64,000 nt of DNA from Enterococcus rotai. Lineage in GTDB: Bacteria; Bacillota; Bacilli; Lactobacillales; Enterococcaceae. The stretch spans positions 2,560,186-2,624,185 of the forward strand of contig NZ_CP013655.1 of NCBI RefSeq assembly GCF_001465345.1, read 5' to 3'. Positions within the stretch are counted from its first letter, which is position 1; each line of letters opens with the position of its first letter. Below are positions 29,181 to 38,237 of the stretch, piece by piece. The position numbers were made by a program, and so were the translations under genes. The notes under the pieces are model-generated. The model searched no databases and was not told where the DNA came from. It saw nothing but the letters and a program-made list of their open reading frames with translations.

Positions 29181-30869
29181 GTGAGTACAATAAAAATCGT
29201 TCCCTTAGGCGGCGTTCGTGAAAATGGTAAAAATATGTACATCGCAGAAGTGGAAGATGAAATTTTTGTACTGGATTGTGGATTAAAATATCCAGAAAAT
29301 GAGCTATTAGGGATTGATGTGGTAATTCCCGATTTTACGTATTTGGTGGAAAATATTGACCGTGTTGCAGGGATTTTCTTAACACATGGTCATGCCGACG
29401 CAATCGGAGCATTACCGTATCTTTTATCGAAAGTTCATGTACCAGTATTTGGTACGGCATTAACGATCGAGTTAGCAAAATTAAACGTAGGAGATCATGC
29501 AGATTCAAAAGATTTTAATGATTTCCACGTAGTCGATGCTCATACAGAAATCGACTTTGAACATGCTACGATCAGTTTTTTCCGCACAACACACACGATT
29601 CCGGATTCAATCGGAATCAATTTAAAGACCAAAGAAGGCAATATTGTTTATACAGGGGATTTCAAGTTTGATCAAAGTGCGATCCCGATGTATGAAACGG
29701 ATTTTGGTCGCCTGGCAGAAATTGGCAGAGAAGGGGTTTTAGCATTACTAAGTGACTCATCTAATGCTGAAAATGCGGCTCAAGTTGTTTCTGAATTACA
29801 GATTGCAGACGAAGTCTTCGATACGATTCGTTACTGGGAAGGTCGTATCATTGTAGCTTGTGTAGCAAGCAATCTTCAACGTGTGCAACAAGTTTTAGAT
29901 GCAGCACATCGTTCTAATCGTAAAATTGTTTTAACAGGTCAAGACTTCCAGCGTATTATTAATACAGCAATCAAATTGGATAAACTAAAATTACCAAGTG
30001 AAGAGTTGATTATTAATGTAAAAGATATGAAAAAATATCAAGCAGATCAGCTAGTGATTTTAGAAACTGGAACAATGGGCGAACCAATCAAGTCACTACA
30101 AAAAATGGCAAATGGAACACATCGCGTGATCAAAATCAAAGAAGGCGATTTGGTGTACATTACAACAACGCCGACCACTGCGATGGAAACAGCTGTTGCT
30201 AAGACAGAAGATATCGTTTACCGTGCAGGTGGTGTAGTGAAACAGATTTCTGATAATATGCGTGTTTCAGGTCATGCAAGTCCCAATGACTTACAGCTGA
30301 TGTTGAATTTGATGAAACCTAAATATTTTGTTCCAATTCAAGGTGAGTATCGTCAATTAGCTGCTCATGCCGATTTAGCCCATGAGCTAGGTATCCCATA
30401 CAAAAACATTTTTATTACTGGACGAGGAGATATTCTTGAATACAGTAAACAAAAAATGAATGTTGCTGGGAGTACAACGGCTGATAATATCATGATTGAT
30501 GGTATTGGTGTGGGGGATATAGGAAATATTGTCCTTCGTGATCGTAGAATCTTATCTGAAGATGGTATTTTTGTAGCAGTTGTTACGATCAATCGTCGTG
30601 AAAAACGCATTGTTTCACCTGCTAAAATCACTTCAAGAGGCTTTGTTTATGTTAAAACAAGCAAGGACTTGATGAAAGAAAGCAGCAGTATTGTAACGGA
30701 AATCGTTGAAAAACATCTTGAAAGTAGCGATTTTGAATGGAGCAAATTAAAACAAGATATCCGCGAGCAATTGAGCCGTTACTTGTTTGAACAAACAAAA
30801 CGGCGTCCTGTGATCCTTCCAGTGATTATGGAAGCAACACAACGCAAAGGACGTAAAGCAGCAAATTAG
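29181..30869 (+). CDS. rnjB: Ribonuclease J2
   Basis: Metallo-beta-lactamase/beta-CASP RNase, 562 aa. The catalytic motif reads HGHADA (69-74) instead of the HGHEDH of RNase J1, so one metal ligand is changed; this degenerate form marks the J2 partner, which works mainly in a complex with J1. GDFKFDQ and the SGHAS beta-CASP motif are intact. GTG 29181 has GAGAGGTG upstream. Position after dapA is typical of J2 in lactic acid bacteria. Confidence 0.92.
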   Translation: MSTIKIVPLGGVRENGKNMYIAEVEDEIFVLDCGLKYPENELLGIDVVIPDFTYLVENIDRVAGIFLTHGHADAIGALPYLLSKVHVPVFGTALTIELAKLNVGDHADSKDFNDFHVVDAHTEIDFEHATISFFRTTHTIPDSIGINLKTKEGNIVYTGDFKFDQSAIPMYETDFGRLAEIGREGVLALLSDSSNAENAAQVVSELQIADEVFDTIRYWEGRIIVACVASNLQRVQQVLDAAHRSNRKIVLTGQDFQRIINTAIKLDKLKLPSEELIINVKDMKKYQADQLVILETGTMGEPIKSLQKMANGTHRVIKIKEGDLVYITTTPTTAMETAVAKTEDIVYRAGGVVKQISDNMRVSGHASPNDLQLMLNLMKPKYFVPIQGEYRQLAAHADLAHELGIPYKNIFITGRGDILEYSKQKMNVAGSTTADNIMIDGIGVGDIGNIVLRDRRILSEDGIFVAVVTINRREKRIVSPAKITSRGFVYVKTSKDLMKESSSIVTEIVEKHLESSDFEWSKLKQDIREQLSRYLFEQTKRRPVILPVIMEATQRKGRKAAN

Positions 30870-30872
30870 TCA

Positions 30873-30916
30873 ATCAATCACTCAGTTAGCTATTATGACT
30901 GAGTGATTTATTTGTT
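30873..30916 (+). terminator. rnjB terminator
   Basis: AATCACTCAGT pairs with ACTGAGTGATT, then a T-rich tail. Confidence 0.75.
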
Positions 30917-30980
30917 TAATCATGAAAATGACTATTTTTTTACAGAAACTGATTTTTTAGTTAAAATGAAGTGATGAAGT

Positions 30981-31100
30981 TATCTAGCTTAGCAGGCTAA
31001 CTCTTCGGGAAAAAGATAAAAATAGTTTGTGGTAAAAAGCACCACAATCGATTTTTTCTATTTTCCTGTCAGAGTTGAACGAGCCTGCTATGCTTTTAAT
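30981..31100 (+). ncRNA. Structured RNA-like unit A
   Basis: Arms AGCAGGCT (30991) and AGCCTGCT (31082) pair over 8 bp, AACTCT (30999) with AGAGTT (31071) over 6 bp, with bulge GAACG on the 3' side. Internal hairpin TTGTGG-TAAAAAGCA-CCACAA (31027-31047). GGGAAAAAGATA faces TTTTTTCTATTTTCC. Ends TGCTTTTAAT and is followed at once by unit B. Confidence 0.65.
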
Positions 31101-31274
31101 GTTATCTAGCTTCAAGAGCTAGCACTACGCTCTGCTTCGATCTCATCAATTCCTAAGCGCTAAAGCGCTAAGGATTGAAGGTCTCGGGAAAAAGATAAAA
31201 ACTAAATGAGGCAAAAAGCACCTCAGTTATTTTTCCTATTTTCCTGTCAAGGCTAAACGAGCTCTTTCAGCTTT
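31101..31274 (+). ncRNA. Structured RNA-like unit B with a 58-nt insertion
   Basis: AAGAGCT (31114) pairs with AGCTCTT (31260); hairpin TGAGG-CAAAAAGCA-CCTCA (31207-31225). Compared with unit C, about 58 nt (31124-31181) are inserted between AGC and TCTCGGG; the insert holds its own imperfect hairpin CCTAAGCGCT/AGCGCTAAGG. Confidence 0.6.
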
Positions 31275-31350
31275 TGCTTTGAAACACAGTGAAAGAAAAG
31301 AACTGATGTTGAAACGTACAAGGTGAAGCGAATCGGAACGTTGCTACCAT
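31275..31350 (+). repeat. Linker repeat, first copy
   Basis: GCTTTGAAACACAGTGAAAG ... GGAACGTTGCTACCAT, about 75 bp and near 88% identical by eye to 49794-49868, where it precedes unit C instead of following unit B. Confidence 0.75.
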
Positions 31351-31372
31351 TGTAAAATAAGGAGGGAAGTTC

Positions 31373-32554
31373 ATGGAGAAGAAACAAGAAACACGTTGGA
31401 TCAAATTTCTTGGTGGTAAAAATTTATTATTCACGTTAGTTGCCTTGTTATTACTTGGTGCAGTGATTTTTATTTTTCATCAAGTTGGTTTTATTTTCGG
31501 ACCGATCGGTGTGATATTTAAAACGATTATTGGTCCAACAATTTTAGCATTGATTTTATATTATTTATTTAATCCAGTGGTCAATTGGCTGGAAAAACAT
31601 AAAGTAAAACGTGTTTATGGCGTTTCGGCTATCTTTGTTGTATTGATCACGTTGATCGTTGTGGGAATCATTCTGGTTGTTCCGATTTTGCAAAAACAAG
31701 TTGATGGATTAGTAGAAAGTTTTCCGCAGTATATGAACGATCTAAACAAGATGGTCACAGATTTTTTCCATAACTCTGCATTAGAAAAACCGTTAGCCAA
31801 TGCGTTAGATGGTATTCAAAAATGGTTCGATAATGTCTCAGATGGAATTGGTAGTTACTTTAGTAAGGCAGTGGAAGGTGCATCTACCGTATTTTCTACG
31901 TTAACAGGTTTTGCTTTAGTGATGGTGACCGCACCGATCATTACTTTTTTCTTGTTAAAAGATGATCAAAAATTTTTCAGCTTTGTTCTGAAGATTCTAC
32001 CGCCTCGTTTTAGAAATGATGCCAAAGAAATCGGCGCAACCATGAGCAGTCAGGTTGGAGCCTATTTAAAAGGTCAGATTCTCGTTTCAATTTCGATTGG
32101 TATTTTAACGTTTATCGGTTTCTGGCTGATCAAGGTTCCATATTCTGGGACATTGTCGATCATTGTTGGTGTGACAGCTGTGATTCCCTACATTGGACCA
32201 GTAATTGCCTTTATTCCAGCGGCAATCGTTGCTTTGATGGTTTCTTTTGGGATGTTTATCAAAATGACGGTCGTCTGGATGATTGTTCAAATGTTGAACG
32301 GTCATTTGATATCACCTCAAGTGATGGGGAAAAAACTAGTTGTTCATCCATTAACGATCGTGATCGTATTATTAGTAATGGGAGATTTATTAGGGATGTT
32401 CGGCCTTATTTTTGGTATTCCAATTTATGCGATCGCTAAAGTGTTGGTTACTTATATATTTCGTAAATTCAAGCAACGCTATAATCAATTTTATGGCGAT
32501 AGCGGTGAATATGAAGATACTGAATTTTCAAAAGAAGAATATCTTGATGAATAG
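31373..32554 (+). CDS. AI-2E family transporter (permease)
   Basis: 393 aa with about eight membrane helices: paired N-terminal helices at 15-75, a soluble stretch at 110-170 (PQYMNDLNKMVTDFF), then a cluster to residue 365 with PYIGPVIAFIPAAIVAL and HPLTIVIVLL, both family hallmarks. Members include antiporters and AI-2 exporters; function here is unknown and the name does not prove autoinducer transport. AGGAGGG precedes ATG. The 500-nt upstream gap holds repeat units A and B. Confidence 0.88.
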   Translation: MEKKQETRWIKFLGGKNLLFTLVALLLLGAVIFIFHQVGFIFGPIGVIFKTIIGPTILALILYYLFNPVVNWLEKHKVKRVYGVSAIFVVLITLIVVGIILVVPILQKQVDGLVESFPQYMNDLNKMVTDFFHNSALEKPLANALDGIQKWFDNVSDGIGSYFSKAVEGASTVFSTLTGFALVMVTAPIITFFLLKDDQKFFSFVLKILPPRFRNDAKEIGATMSSQVGAYLKGQILVSISIGILTFIGFWLIKVPYSGTLSIIVGVTAVIPYIGPVIAFIPAAIVALMVSFGMFIKMTVVWMIVQMLNGHLISPQVMGKKLVVHPLTIVIVLLVMGDLLGMFGLIFGIPIYAIAKVLVTYIFRKFKQRYNQFYGDSGEYEDTEFSKEEYLDE

Positions 32555-32556
32555 TT

Positions 32557-32634
32557 AAAAGAGTACAAGTGAGTGGAGATCATTCAGCCAGTATATGCTT
32601 GAAAAGGAATCCACATGCTTGTTCTCTTTTTTTC
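32557..32634 (+). terminator. Terminator after AI-2E gene
   Basis: Outer arms AGAG-ACAAG/CTTGT-CTCT and GTGGA/TCCAC, then TTTTTTT. Confidence 0.7.
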
Positions 32635-32650
32635 TAAAAAATCGTATCTT

Positions 32651-32679
32651 TTGTAATACTTTTTTTTAGGCGTTACAAT
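32651..32679 (+). promoter_or_regulatory. Promoter of the alkaline-shock cluster
   Basis: TTGTAA, 17 nt, TACAAT, 42 nt before amaP. Confidence 0.65.
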
Positions 32680-32721
32680 TTAATCAACAGGAAAATAACA
32701 TGTACATAAGGAGGGAAGTAT

Positions 32722-33285
32722 ATGAAACGATTACTGAAACTTATTTTTATGCTGGTCATCGCGCTATTGTTTATTGGAACATTAGGGGTACTCAGTCAGC
32801 TGATCGATATTCCTTGGTTGACCGATCAAGTAGACTCACTTTTATACAGCTATCCTGGGGGAAGATCTCTTTTTGAAGGTATTTTACTCATTTTAGGGGG
32901 ACTTTTGCTTCTTAGTCTGATCATTGTTCTTTCCGTATCAGGACGAAGAAAGCATTTAGTAGTGAAATCTGGTAAAGATCGAATCGACATCCCGAAAAGT
33001 ACAGTAATCCAAATCGTAGAAGATACCTATAGTACGATTATTCACCCAGATAAAACGAAGTTGACTGTTAAAATCAAAGGCAAACAAAAAGTTGCTGTCA
33101 ACGTCAGAGTCGATGTTAGAAGCAAAGAACGCTCTCGTCCGTTGGCAGAAGAAATCAAGGAACAATTACAACAATCATTGTCAGTTGCACTGGAATCGAT
33201 TGATAGCCGAGTAACTGTTCAATTAAGAGAAAAAGATCCAATAGAAACAGGGGCATTCAGTAAAAAACAATCACGGGTGATTTAG
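32722..33285 (+). CDS. amaP: Alkaline shock membrane anchor AmaP
   Basis: 187 aa. Two N-terminal membrane helices (about 4-26 and 50-72) are followed by a basic linker (GRRKH) and a soluble domain (80-180). In staphylococci AmaP tethers Asp23 to the membrane. The order amaP-DUF2273-Asp23 here supports that role. AGGAGGG precedes ATG; the three genes lie 12 and 26 nt apart and share one promoter. Confidence 0.92.
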   Translation: MKRLLKLIFMLVIALLFIGTLGVLSQLIDIPWLTDQVDSLLYSYPGGRSLFEGILLILGGLLLLSLIIVLSVSGRRKHLVVKSGKDRIDIPKSTVIQIVEDTYSTIIHPDKTKLTVKIKGKQKVAVNVRVDVRSKERSRPLAEEIKEQLQQSLSVALESIDSRVTVQLREKDPIETGAFSKKQSRVI

Positions 33286-33297
33286 GAGGGACAAGCC

Positions 33298-33531
33298 ATG
33301 GATCAAGAGAAAAAAGATTATTGGATGAACGAGCTGAAACCCTATCGTTTTCGGATAATTTGGACGACGGTATTTTTCTTACTCGCATTGCTTTTGCTGT
33401 GGATCGGTTTTGGTAAGACACTTGTCTTGTTGATTTTTGCAGCAATCGGCTATATTATCGGAAAAATGCGGGATGAAGATTTAGATATTTATTCCTTGAT
33501 AGACTCAGTCAGGTCTATACTCGGAATTTAA
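33298..33531 (+). CDS. DUF2273 small membrane protein
   Basis: 77 aa with one or two closely spaced hydrophobic helices (about 17-55) and the conserved end GKMRDEDLDIYSLIDSV. Always found between AmaP and Asp23/Gls24; likely part of the same membrane complex, role unknown. AGGAGGG ribosome binding site. Confidence 0.9.
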   Translation: MDQEKKDYWMNELKPYRFRIIWTTVFFLLALLLLWIGFGKTLVLLIFAAIGYIIGKMRDEDLDIYSLIDSVRSILGI

Positions 33532-33557
33532 AAAATAAGGTTAAGGAGTGAACGCAA

Positions 33558-33980
33558 ATGACAGAAGCAGGACAAAATAATTCAAGTGCTTTAAAAACAA
33601 AGTTGACATTTGATGATGTAGTCATCAAAAAAATCGTAGGTGTTGTAATATCTGATAGTGATGGTATTTTAGGCTTGAGCGGTAATCTTTTTACTGATTT
33701 TGCTGATCGTTTTAGAGACAACGAAGATGTGACGAAAGGGATCGGTGTTGAAGTTGGTACCAAACAAGTGGCTGTTGACGTATCCGTGATCTGTAAGTAT
33801 GATGTAGCGATCTCAGACGTTTTTGATGTTACCGTTGGAAAAGTTAAAGAAGCGATCAAACATATGACGGGCTTAGAGCTAGTAGAATTTAACATGAATG
33901 TCGATGACGTTATGACAAAAGAGCAATATTTAGAAAAATATCGTGGTAAAGATAGCGAAGAAAATAAGGAAGACAACTAG
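33558..33980 (+). CDS. Asp23/Gls24 family envelope stress protein
   Basis: 140 aa. Core motifs: VVIKKIVGVVISDSDGILGL and VEVGTKQVAVDVSV. The acidic, Lys-rich tail (GKDSEENKEDN) is disordered. Gls24 proteins of enterococci respond to glucose starvation and bile salts. Anchored by the upstream AmaP, by analogy with staphylococci. AAGGAG ribosome binding site. Confidence 0.92.
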   Translation: MTEAGQNNSSALKTKLTFDDVVIKKIVGVVISDSDGILGLSGNLFTDFADRFRDNEDVTKGIGVEVGTKQVAVDVSVICKYDVAISDVFDVTVGKVKEAIKHMTGLELVEFNMNVDDVMTKEQYLEKYRGKDSEENKEDN

Positions 33981-34028
33981 TCGATTTTTTTAATTTGTGC
34001 ATTCTAATGAGACAACAACAAAATCAAT

Positions 34029-34137
34029 GAGGTTGGGACGGAAACTTTTGAGATGTAGTTAGTGATTTTTTTGCTCCCACTCTTTATTCGGATTTTATGT
34101 AATAGGCCATAACTCATAGAGTTATGGTCCTTATTAC
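34029..34137. repeat. Dispersed intergenic element with terminal hairpin
   Basis: GAGGTTGGGACGGAAAC ... CTTTATTCGGATTTTATG, then CCATAACTC-ATA-GAGTTATGG (34107-34127) inside GTAATA/TATTAC. It lies between the convergent asp23 and ogt genes and may end both transcripts. Confidence 0.6.
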
Positions 34138-34146
34138 GTGGATTTT

Positions 34147-34605
34147 TTAAATAGAAACATTTTCTACATGGAGTAAAAAACGCTTGATATCGAGCCCAGC
34201 TTGTTCAGAACTACCTGAATAACCAGTCAATTTTCCGTTCTTACCGATTACTCGATGACAAGGAACGATGATCGGAATCGGATTTTTACTATTTGCCTGA
34301 CCAATTGCTCGAACAGCTTTTGGCGAATCAACAGCTTGAGCAATATCTAAATAGCTACGAGTCTCACCGTAAGGGATTTGATAAAGAGCTTTCCAAACAT
34401 TTCTCTGAAATTTAGTGCCACCTTGAATAGATAAAGGGACAGTAAAACACGTGCGTTGACCAGCAAAATATTCTGTCAGTTCTTTAGCAGCGTGTTCTGT
34501 AATTTGATTTGTTTGATGCTGTTTTAGTTCAGAAAAAGAGATAGTAGTTAGACCTTCATGATCGGCATCTAACCAAATAGAGCCAAAAGGGACATTAAGT
34601 TTCAT
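34147..34605 (-). CDS. ogt: Methylated-DNA--protein-cysteine methyltransferase
   Basis: Suicide repair enzyme that takes the alkyl group from O6-methylguanine. Acceptor Cys 116 in IVPCHRVIG; the helix-turn-helix segment TKFQRNVWKALYQIPYGET is also clear. 152 aa matches the Ogt form. ATG 34605 has AAAGGAG upstream. Single gene. Confidence 0.93.
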   Translation of the reverse strand: MKLNVPFGSIWLDADHEGLTTISFSELKQHQTNQITEHAAKELTEYFAGQRTCFTVPLSIQGGTKFQRNVWKALYQIPYGETRSYLDIAQAVDSPKAVRAIGQANSKNPIPIIVPCHRVIGKNGKLTGYSGSSEQAGLDIKRFLLHVENVSI

Positions 34606-34695
34606 TATTTTCTCCTTTATTGTGTGGTTACTTTATTATACTTCATCTGGAAGTGTGGTACTATATTTTTATATATAGAATTTGGGGGCGATAGA

Positions 34696-36075
34696 ATGGA
34701 AGAAATCGTCATCTTTCACACGAATGATTTACATTCACACCTAGAAAATTGGCCTAAAATCAGAAGATATTTACGCACTCAAAAAGCACAATATGAGTTA
34801 GCAGGTAAAGCAGTTCTGACCGTGGATTTAGGCGATTTTGTCGATCGTTGGCATCCATTGACAGAAGCTACTGATGGTCAAGCAAATGTAGAATTGATGA
34901 ATGAGATCGGTTATGATGCCGCTACAATCGGCAATAATGAAGGAGTAGGGAATTCTAAAGAGCAGCTGAATCATTTATATGATCATCGCAATTTTGATGT
35001 ATTATTAGGAAACTTGTTCGATTTAAAAACCGGTCAAGCACCTGACTGGGCAAGCCCTTATAAAATTATAGAAACTAAGTGTCATACAAAGATTGGTTTG
35101 ATTGCTTTAACAGCGCCATTTCCTTTAACGTATCGACCAAATGGCTGGGATATTCGATCTACGAAAGAGACCTTACCAGTATTGATCAGAGATGTTCAGC
35201 CCCAATGTGACGTACTTGTTTTAATGAGTCACTTGGGGATTGATGAAGATATTAAAATCGCCAATCAATTTCCCGAAGTCAATGTATTACTAGGTTCACA
35301 TACGCATCATTTATTTAAACAAGGGGAAAAAATCAATCATACACAACTTTCTGCTGCTGGTAAATTTGGCTATTATATTGGCGAGGTTCATTTAAGCATT
35401 GAAAATGGTAGGATCATTCATAGTGAAGCCAAAGCGATCCCAACTAGTGATTTGCCGCTAGTATCAGAAGACCAACGAGAAAGTGATGACTATTTGGCGT
35501 TAGGTCATCAGTTGTTGAAAGCCAAAAAAATTGCTGAAATAAATCAACCATTGCTGGTTAATTTAAATGCTGAACAACCGTTGATGGTAACGACCTTAAA
35601 AGCGATAAAAGAAAAAGGCCAGACAGAAGCTGCAATTTTAAACAATGGCCTATTTTTATCTGATATTCCAAAAGGAATCGTGGACGCAGACCAACTTCAT
35701 GAAAGTCTGCCTCATCCAATGCATTTGATTCGGGTGACTTTATCTGGGACAGAATTACTTCGAATGATCCGAGAGATGGAAAAAAATCGCAATTATCTAA
35801 GAAAGTTTCCGATTACTGGAATGGGTTTTCGAGGTAAAGTTTTTGGAGAGCTTTACTATGATGGCATAACGTATGAGGTGCAAAAGCAACAAGTGCTGTG
35901 GCAAAATCGACCAATCGAGCCGCTGGGTGAATACACCTTCACAACTGTCGATCACTTCATGTTTATTCCGTTTTTCCCAACGATCGAGCTTGCAGGTAAG
36001 GTGGAGTTTATTTTCCCAGAATTCCTCCGAACAGTTTTAGGAAACTACTTGAAGACGCACTACCCAATCCAATAA
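34696..36075 (+). CDS. YunD-like bifunctional metallophosphatase/5'-nucleotidase
   Basis: 459 aa. N-terminal calcineurin-like domain (1-220): HTNDLHSHL, VDLGDFVD, GNNEG in place of GNHE, LLGSHTHH. The C-terminal 5'-nucleotidase domain covers 270-459 (NNGLFLSDIPKG, GFRGKVFGELYYDG). It has no signal peptide, so it is cytoplasmic. GGGGGCG precedes ATG 34696; an upstream frame to 34624 lacks a ribosome binding site. yutD and yutF follow in the same direction, a conserved Firmicutes order. Confidence 0.88.
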   Translation: MEEIVIFHTNDLHSHLENWPKIRRYLRTQKAQYELAGKAVLTVDLGDFVDRWHPLTEATDGQANVELMNEIGYDAATIGNNEGVGNSKEQLNHLYDHRNFDVLLGNLFDLKTGQAPDWASPYKIIETKCHTKIGLIALTAPFPLTYRPNGWDIRSTKETLPVLIRDVQPQCDVLVLMSHLGIDEDIKIANQFPEVNVLLGSHTHHLFKQGEKINHTQLSAAGKFGYYIGEVHLSIENGRIIHSEAKAIPTSDLPLVSEDQRESDDYLALGHQLLKAKKIAEINQPLLVNLNAEQPLMVTTLKAIKEKGQTEAAILNNGLFLSDIPKGIVDADQLHESLPHPMHLIRVTLSGTELLRMIREMEKNRNYLRKFPITGMGFRGKVFGELYYDGITYEVQKQQVLWQNRPIEPLGEYTFTTVDHFMFIPFFPTIELAGKVEFIFPEFLRTVLGNYLKTHYPIQ

Positions 36076-36109
36076 AAACAAGGTATAATAAACTCTAGGC
36101 GGTGAAAAA

Positions 36110-36769
36110 ATGACAGAAAAAGTAAATAAACCATACAAATCAGCGAAACCAGCTAAACATAAAGAAGAACCAACAGCAACGTTAACAGAAGAGATCACAG
36201 CTGTCCTTGAAGAGATAAAAGAAGAACCTGTCAAAGAAAAGAAAAAAGGTGAAGTTGTCACACTTGTTGACGATGTTCATGTAACGATCGGCGAACGCCA
36301 ATATCTTTTGGTGAAGAATCATCGTGAAGCTTTTGACGGCGAGCGCTTGGGCGAGCGTTTTAGTGATGTTCTTTCCAGATATGATTACATTGTCGGTGAT
36401 TGGGGATATGACCAGCTTCGATTAAAAGGTTTTTTTAACGAGTCAAATCGGAAGGCGGCTCCTGAGCAAAGAATCGATACATTAGAAGATTATTTATATG
36501 AGTATTGTAATTTTGGTTGTGCTTATTTTGTGATTGAACGAGTAGGTGGTAAACGAGAAAAACAACAAACTCGCCGTAAGAAACCAACTAAAAAGCCAGT
36601 CCATCAAAATCAAGCACATACAGAAGAGAAACGAGTTCCAGTCAACAATAAAACCAAACCAGTGATAAAAAACCGTAAAGAAAATGAACCCCAAAAAGCA
36701 GTCATTGGTAAGCCAAAAAGTGAGGCTGCTAAAGGTCGCTCATTTACTATTCGTCAACGTGAGGAGTAA
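36110..36769 (+). CDS. YutD-family protein (DUF1027)
   Basis: 219 aa. The YutD core is residues 50-145 (REAFDGERLGERFSDVLSRYDYIVGDWGYDQLRLKGFF split across this region, DYLYEYCNFGCAYFVIERV). It is flanked by low-complexity Lys/Glu and Lys/Pro/Arg tails, an extended basic C terminus (145-219). Function unknown; usually next to a NagD-type phosphatase as here. Confidence 0.85.
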   Translation: MTEKVNKPYKSAKPAKHKEEPTATLTEEITAVLEEIKEEPVKEKKKGEVVTLVDDVHVTIGERQYLLVKNHREAFDGERLGERFSDVLSRYDYIVGDWGYDQLRLKGFFNESNRKAAPEQRIDTLEDYLYEYCNFGCAYFVIERVGGKREKQQTRRKKPTKKPVHQNQAHTEEKRVPVNNKTKPVIKNRKENEPQKAVIGKPKSEAAKGRSFTIRQREE

Positions 36770-36775
36770 TCATTT

Positions 36776-37546
36776 GTGGAAAAACAGTATCAAGGGTATT
36801 TAATTGATTTAGATGGTACGATTTACCTAGGAAAAGAAGTGATTCCAGCAGGTAAACGCTTTGTTGAACGGCTACAGGAATTAGCGTTACCATTTCTTTT
36901 TGTGACCAACAACACGACTAAAACACCAGAAGCGGTAGCCGAGCGATTAGCGCAAGAATTTGATATCCATGTTTCAGCTAAAACAGTCTATACTGCCAGT
37001 CTTGCAACGATCGACTATATGAAAGAGCAAGGCAAAGGTAACCGCGTTTATGTGATCGGGGAATCTGGATTAGTCGATTTGATATTATCGGCTGGTTTTG
37101 TTTGGGATGAAGAGACACCAGATTATGTGGTAGTTGGTTTGGATACCGATATTAATTATGAAAAATTTGCAACGGCGGCCTTGTGTATCAGAAACGGTGC
37201 GACGTTTATCGGTACAAATCCTGATAAAAGTATTCCAACTGAGCGTGGCTTATTACCTGGAGCCGGCTCATTTATTTCATTAGTTCAAACAGCAACACAA
37301 ACAGATCCGATCATGATTGGAAAACCAAATGCAATTATTATGAAGGAAGCCTTGAAAGTGATGCAACTAGACAAAGAACAGGTGGTAATGGTTGGTGATA
37401 ACTATGAAACGGATATTCAATCGGGCCTTCAAAATGGGATTGATAGTTTATTAGTTTTATCTGGCTTTACAGCAAAATCAGCAGTTCCTAGTTTACCTGA
37501 ACAGCCAACCTATGTTGTCGATTCGCTAGATGAATGGATTTTTTGA
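36776..37546 (+). CDS. NagD-like HAD phosphatase (YutF, TIGR01457)
   Basis: Sugar-phosphate or nucleotide phosphatase of HAD subclass IIA, 256 aa. Motif I DLDGTIYLG (Asp 11, Asp 13), motif II TNNTTKTP, Lys in IGKPNA, and motif IV MVGDNYETDI are present. GTG 36776 follows GAGGAG in the end of yutD. The next gene begins at its stop codon. Confidence 0.92.
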   Translation: MEKQYQGYLIDLDGTIYLGKEVIPAGKRFVERLQELALPFLFVTNNTTKTPEAVAERLAQEFDIHVSAKTVYTASLATIDYMKEQGKGNRVYVIGESGLVDLILSAGFVWDEETPDYVVVGLDTDINYEKFATAALCIRNGATFIGTNPDKSIPTERGLLPGAGSFISLVQTATQTDPIMIGKPNAIIMKEALKVMQLDKEQVVMVGDNYETDIQSGLQNGIDSLLVLSGFTAKSAVPSLPEQPTYVVDSLDEWIF

Positions 37547-37547
37547 G

Positions 37548-38195
37548 ATGAGAAGGAAAGAGCAAAGCTGGATTTGGCGTGAGCGCGCTGGAATCGTCTG
37601 TTTGATTTTGACGATCATCTCTTTGAGTATTACGTTAACCATTAATTTTCGACCATTGTATAGGATCGATATCGAGCTGCTAAATATTTTAGATTATGTT
37701 TCACTTGATAAAGCAGACTTGTTAAAAAATTATGGAGAATTGATGTCCTATCTAAACAATCCATTCAATCAGACGCTGCAATTATCAGATTTTCCTGTAT
37801 CAAAAAGTGGTGCCTTTCATTTTTATGAAGTCAAAAGACTTTTTCTACTCTGTTACGGCGTACTGATTGTTACGATAATTCCTAGCGGATTCTTTATTAA
37901 GCGTTTGATCAAGGATAAACGAGTGTGGCGCTTGATTCGTCCATTCCAATGGGGAATGATCATTCCTGTGATTTTTGGAACAGTCATGGCCATTGGTTTT
38001 GATCAATTTTTTGTGGCTTTTCACGGTGTGTTTTTTAATAATGATGACTGGTTGTTTGATCCTGTGACTGATCCGATCATCAACGTGTTGCCAGAAACAT
38101 TTTTTATGCATTGCTTTATTTTCTTTTTTGTTTTACTAGAATTATTTTTCTTGATTGGTATCCTTTTTGGGAAACGAGAATTAAAAAAAATGTAG
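37548..38195 (+). CDS. TIGR01906-family integral membrane protein
   Basis: 215 aa with four hydrophobic segments (about 14-36, 96-118, 133-155, 184-208) and an extracytoplasmic loop containing LSDFPVSKSGAFHFYEVK, the family signature. Function unknown. ATG 37548 lies 1 nt after the yutF stop; no Shine-Dalgarno, so it probably depends on coupling. ATG 37530 is an overlapping alternative. Confidence 0.85.
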   Translation: MRRKEQSWIWRERAGIVCLILTIISLSITLTINFRPLYRIDIELLNILDYVSLDKADLLKNYGELMSYLNNPFNQTLQLSDFPVSKSGAFHFYEVKRLFLLCYGVLIVTIIPSGFFIKRLIKDKRVWRLIRPFQWGMIIPVIFGTVMAIGFDQFFVAFHGVFFNNDDWLFDPVTDPIINVLPETFFMHCFIFFFVLLELFFLIGILFGKRELKKM

Positions 38196-38237
38196 TTACT
38201 AGAAGTAGACTGTAAAGTTTGCTTCTATTTTTTTTAT

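Noticed and set aside
31300..31345. Hammerhead-like core (CTGATG, GAAAC) in the linker repeat
   Set aside because: Only two bases separate the two parts, so stem II is missing; no flanking stems I and III seen.
33515..33976. 153-aa frame antisense to the Asp23 gene
   Set aside because: Ser/Thr-rich shadow of a well-conserved gene, no start signal.
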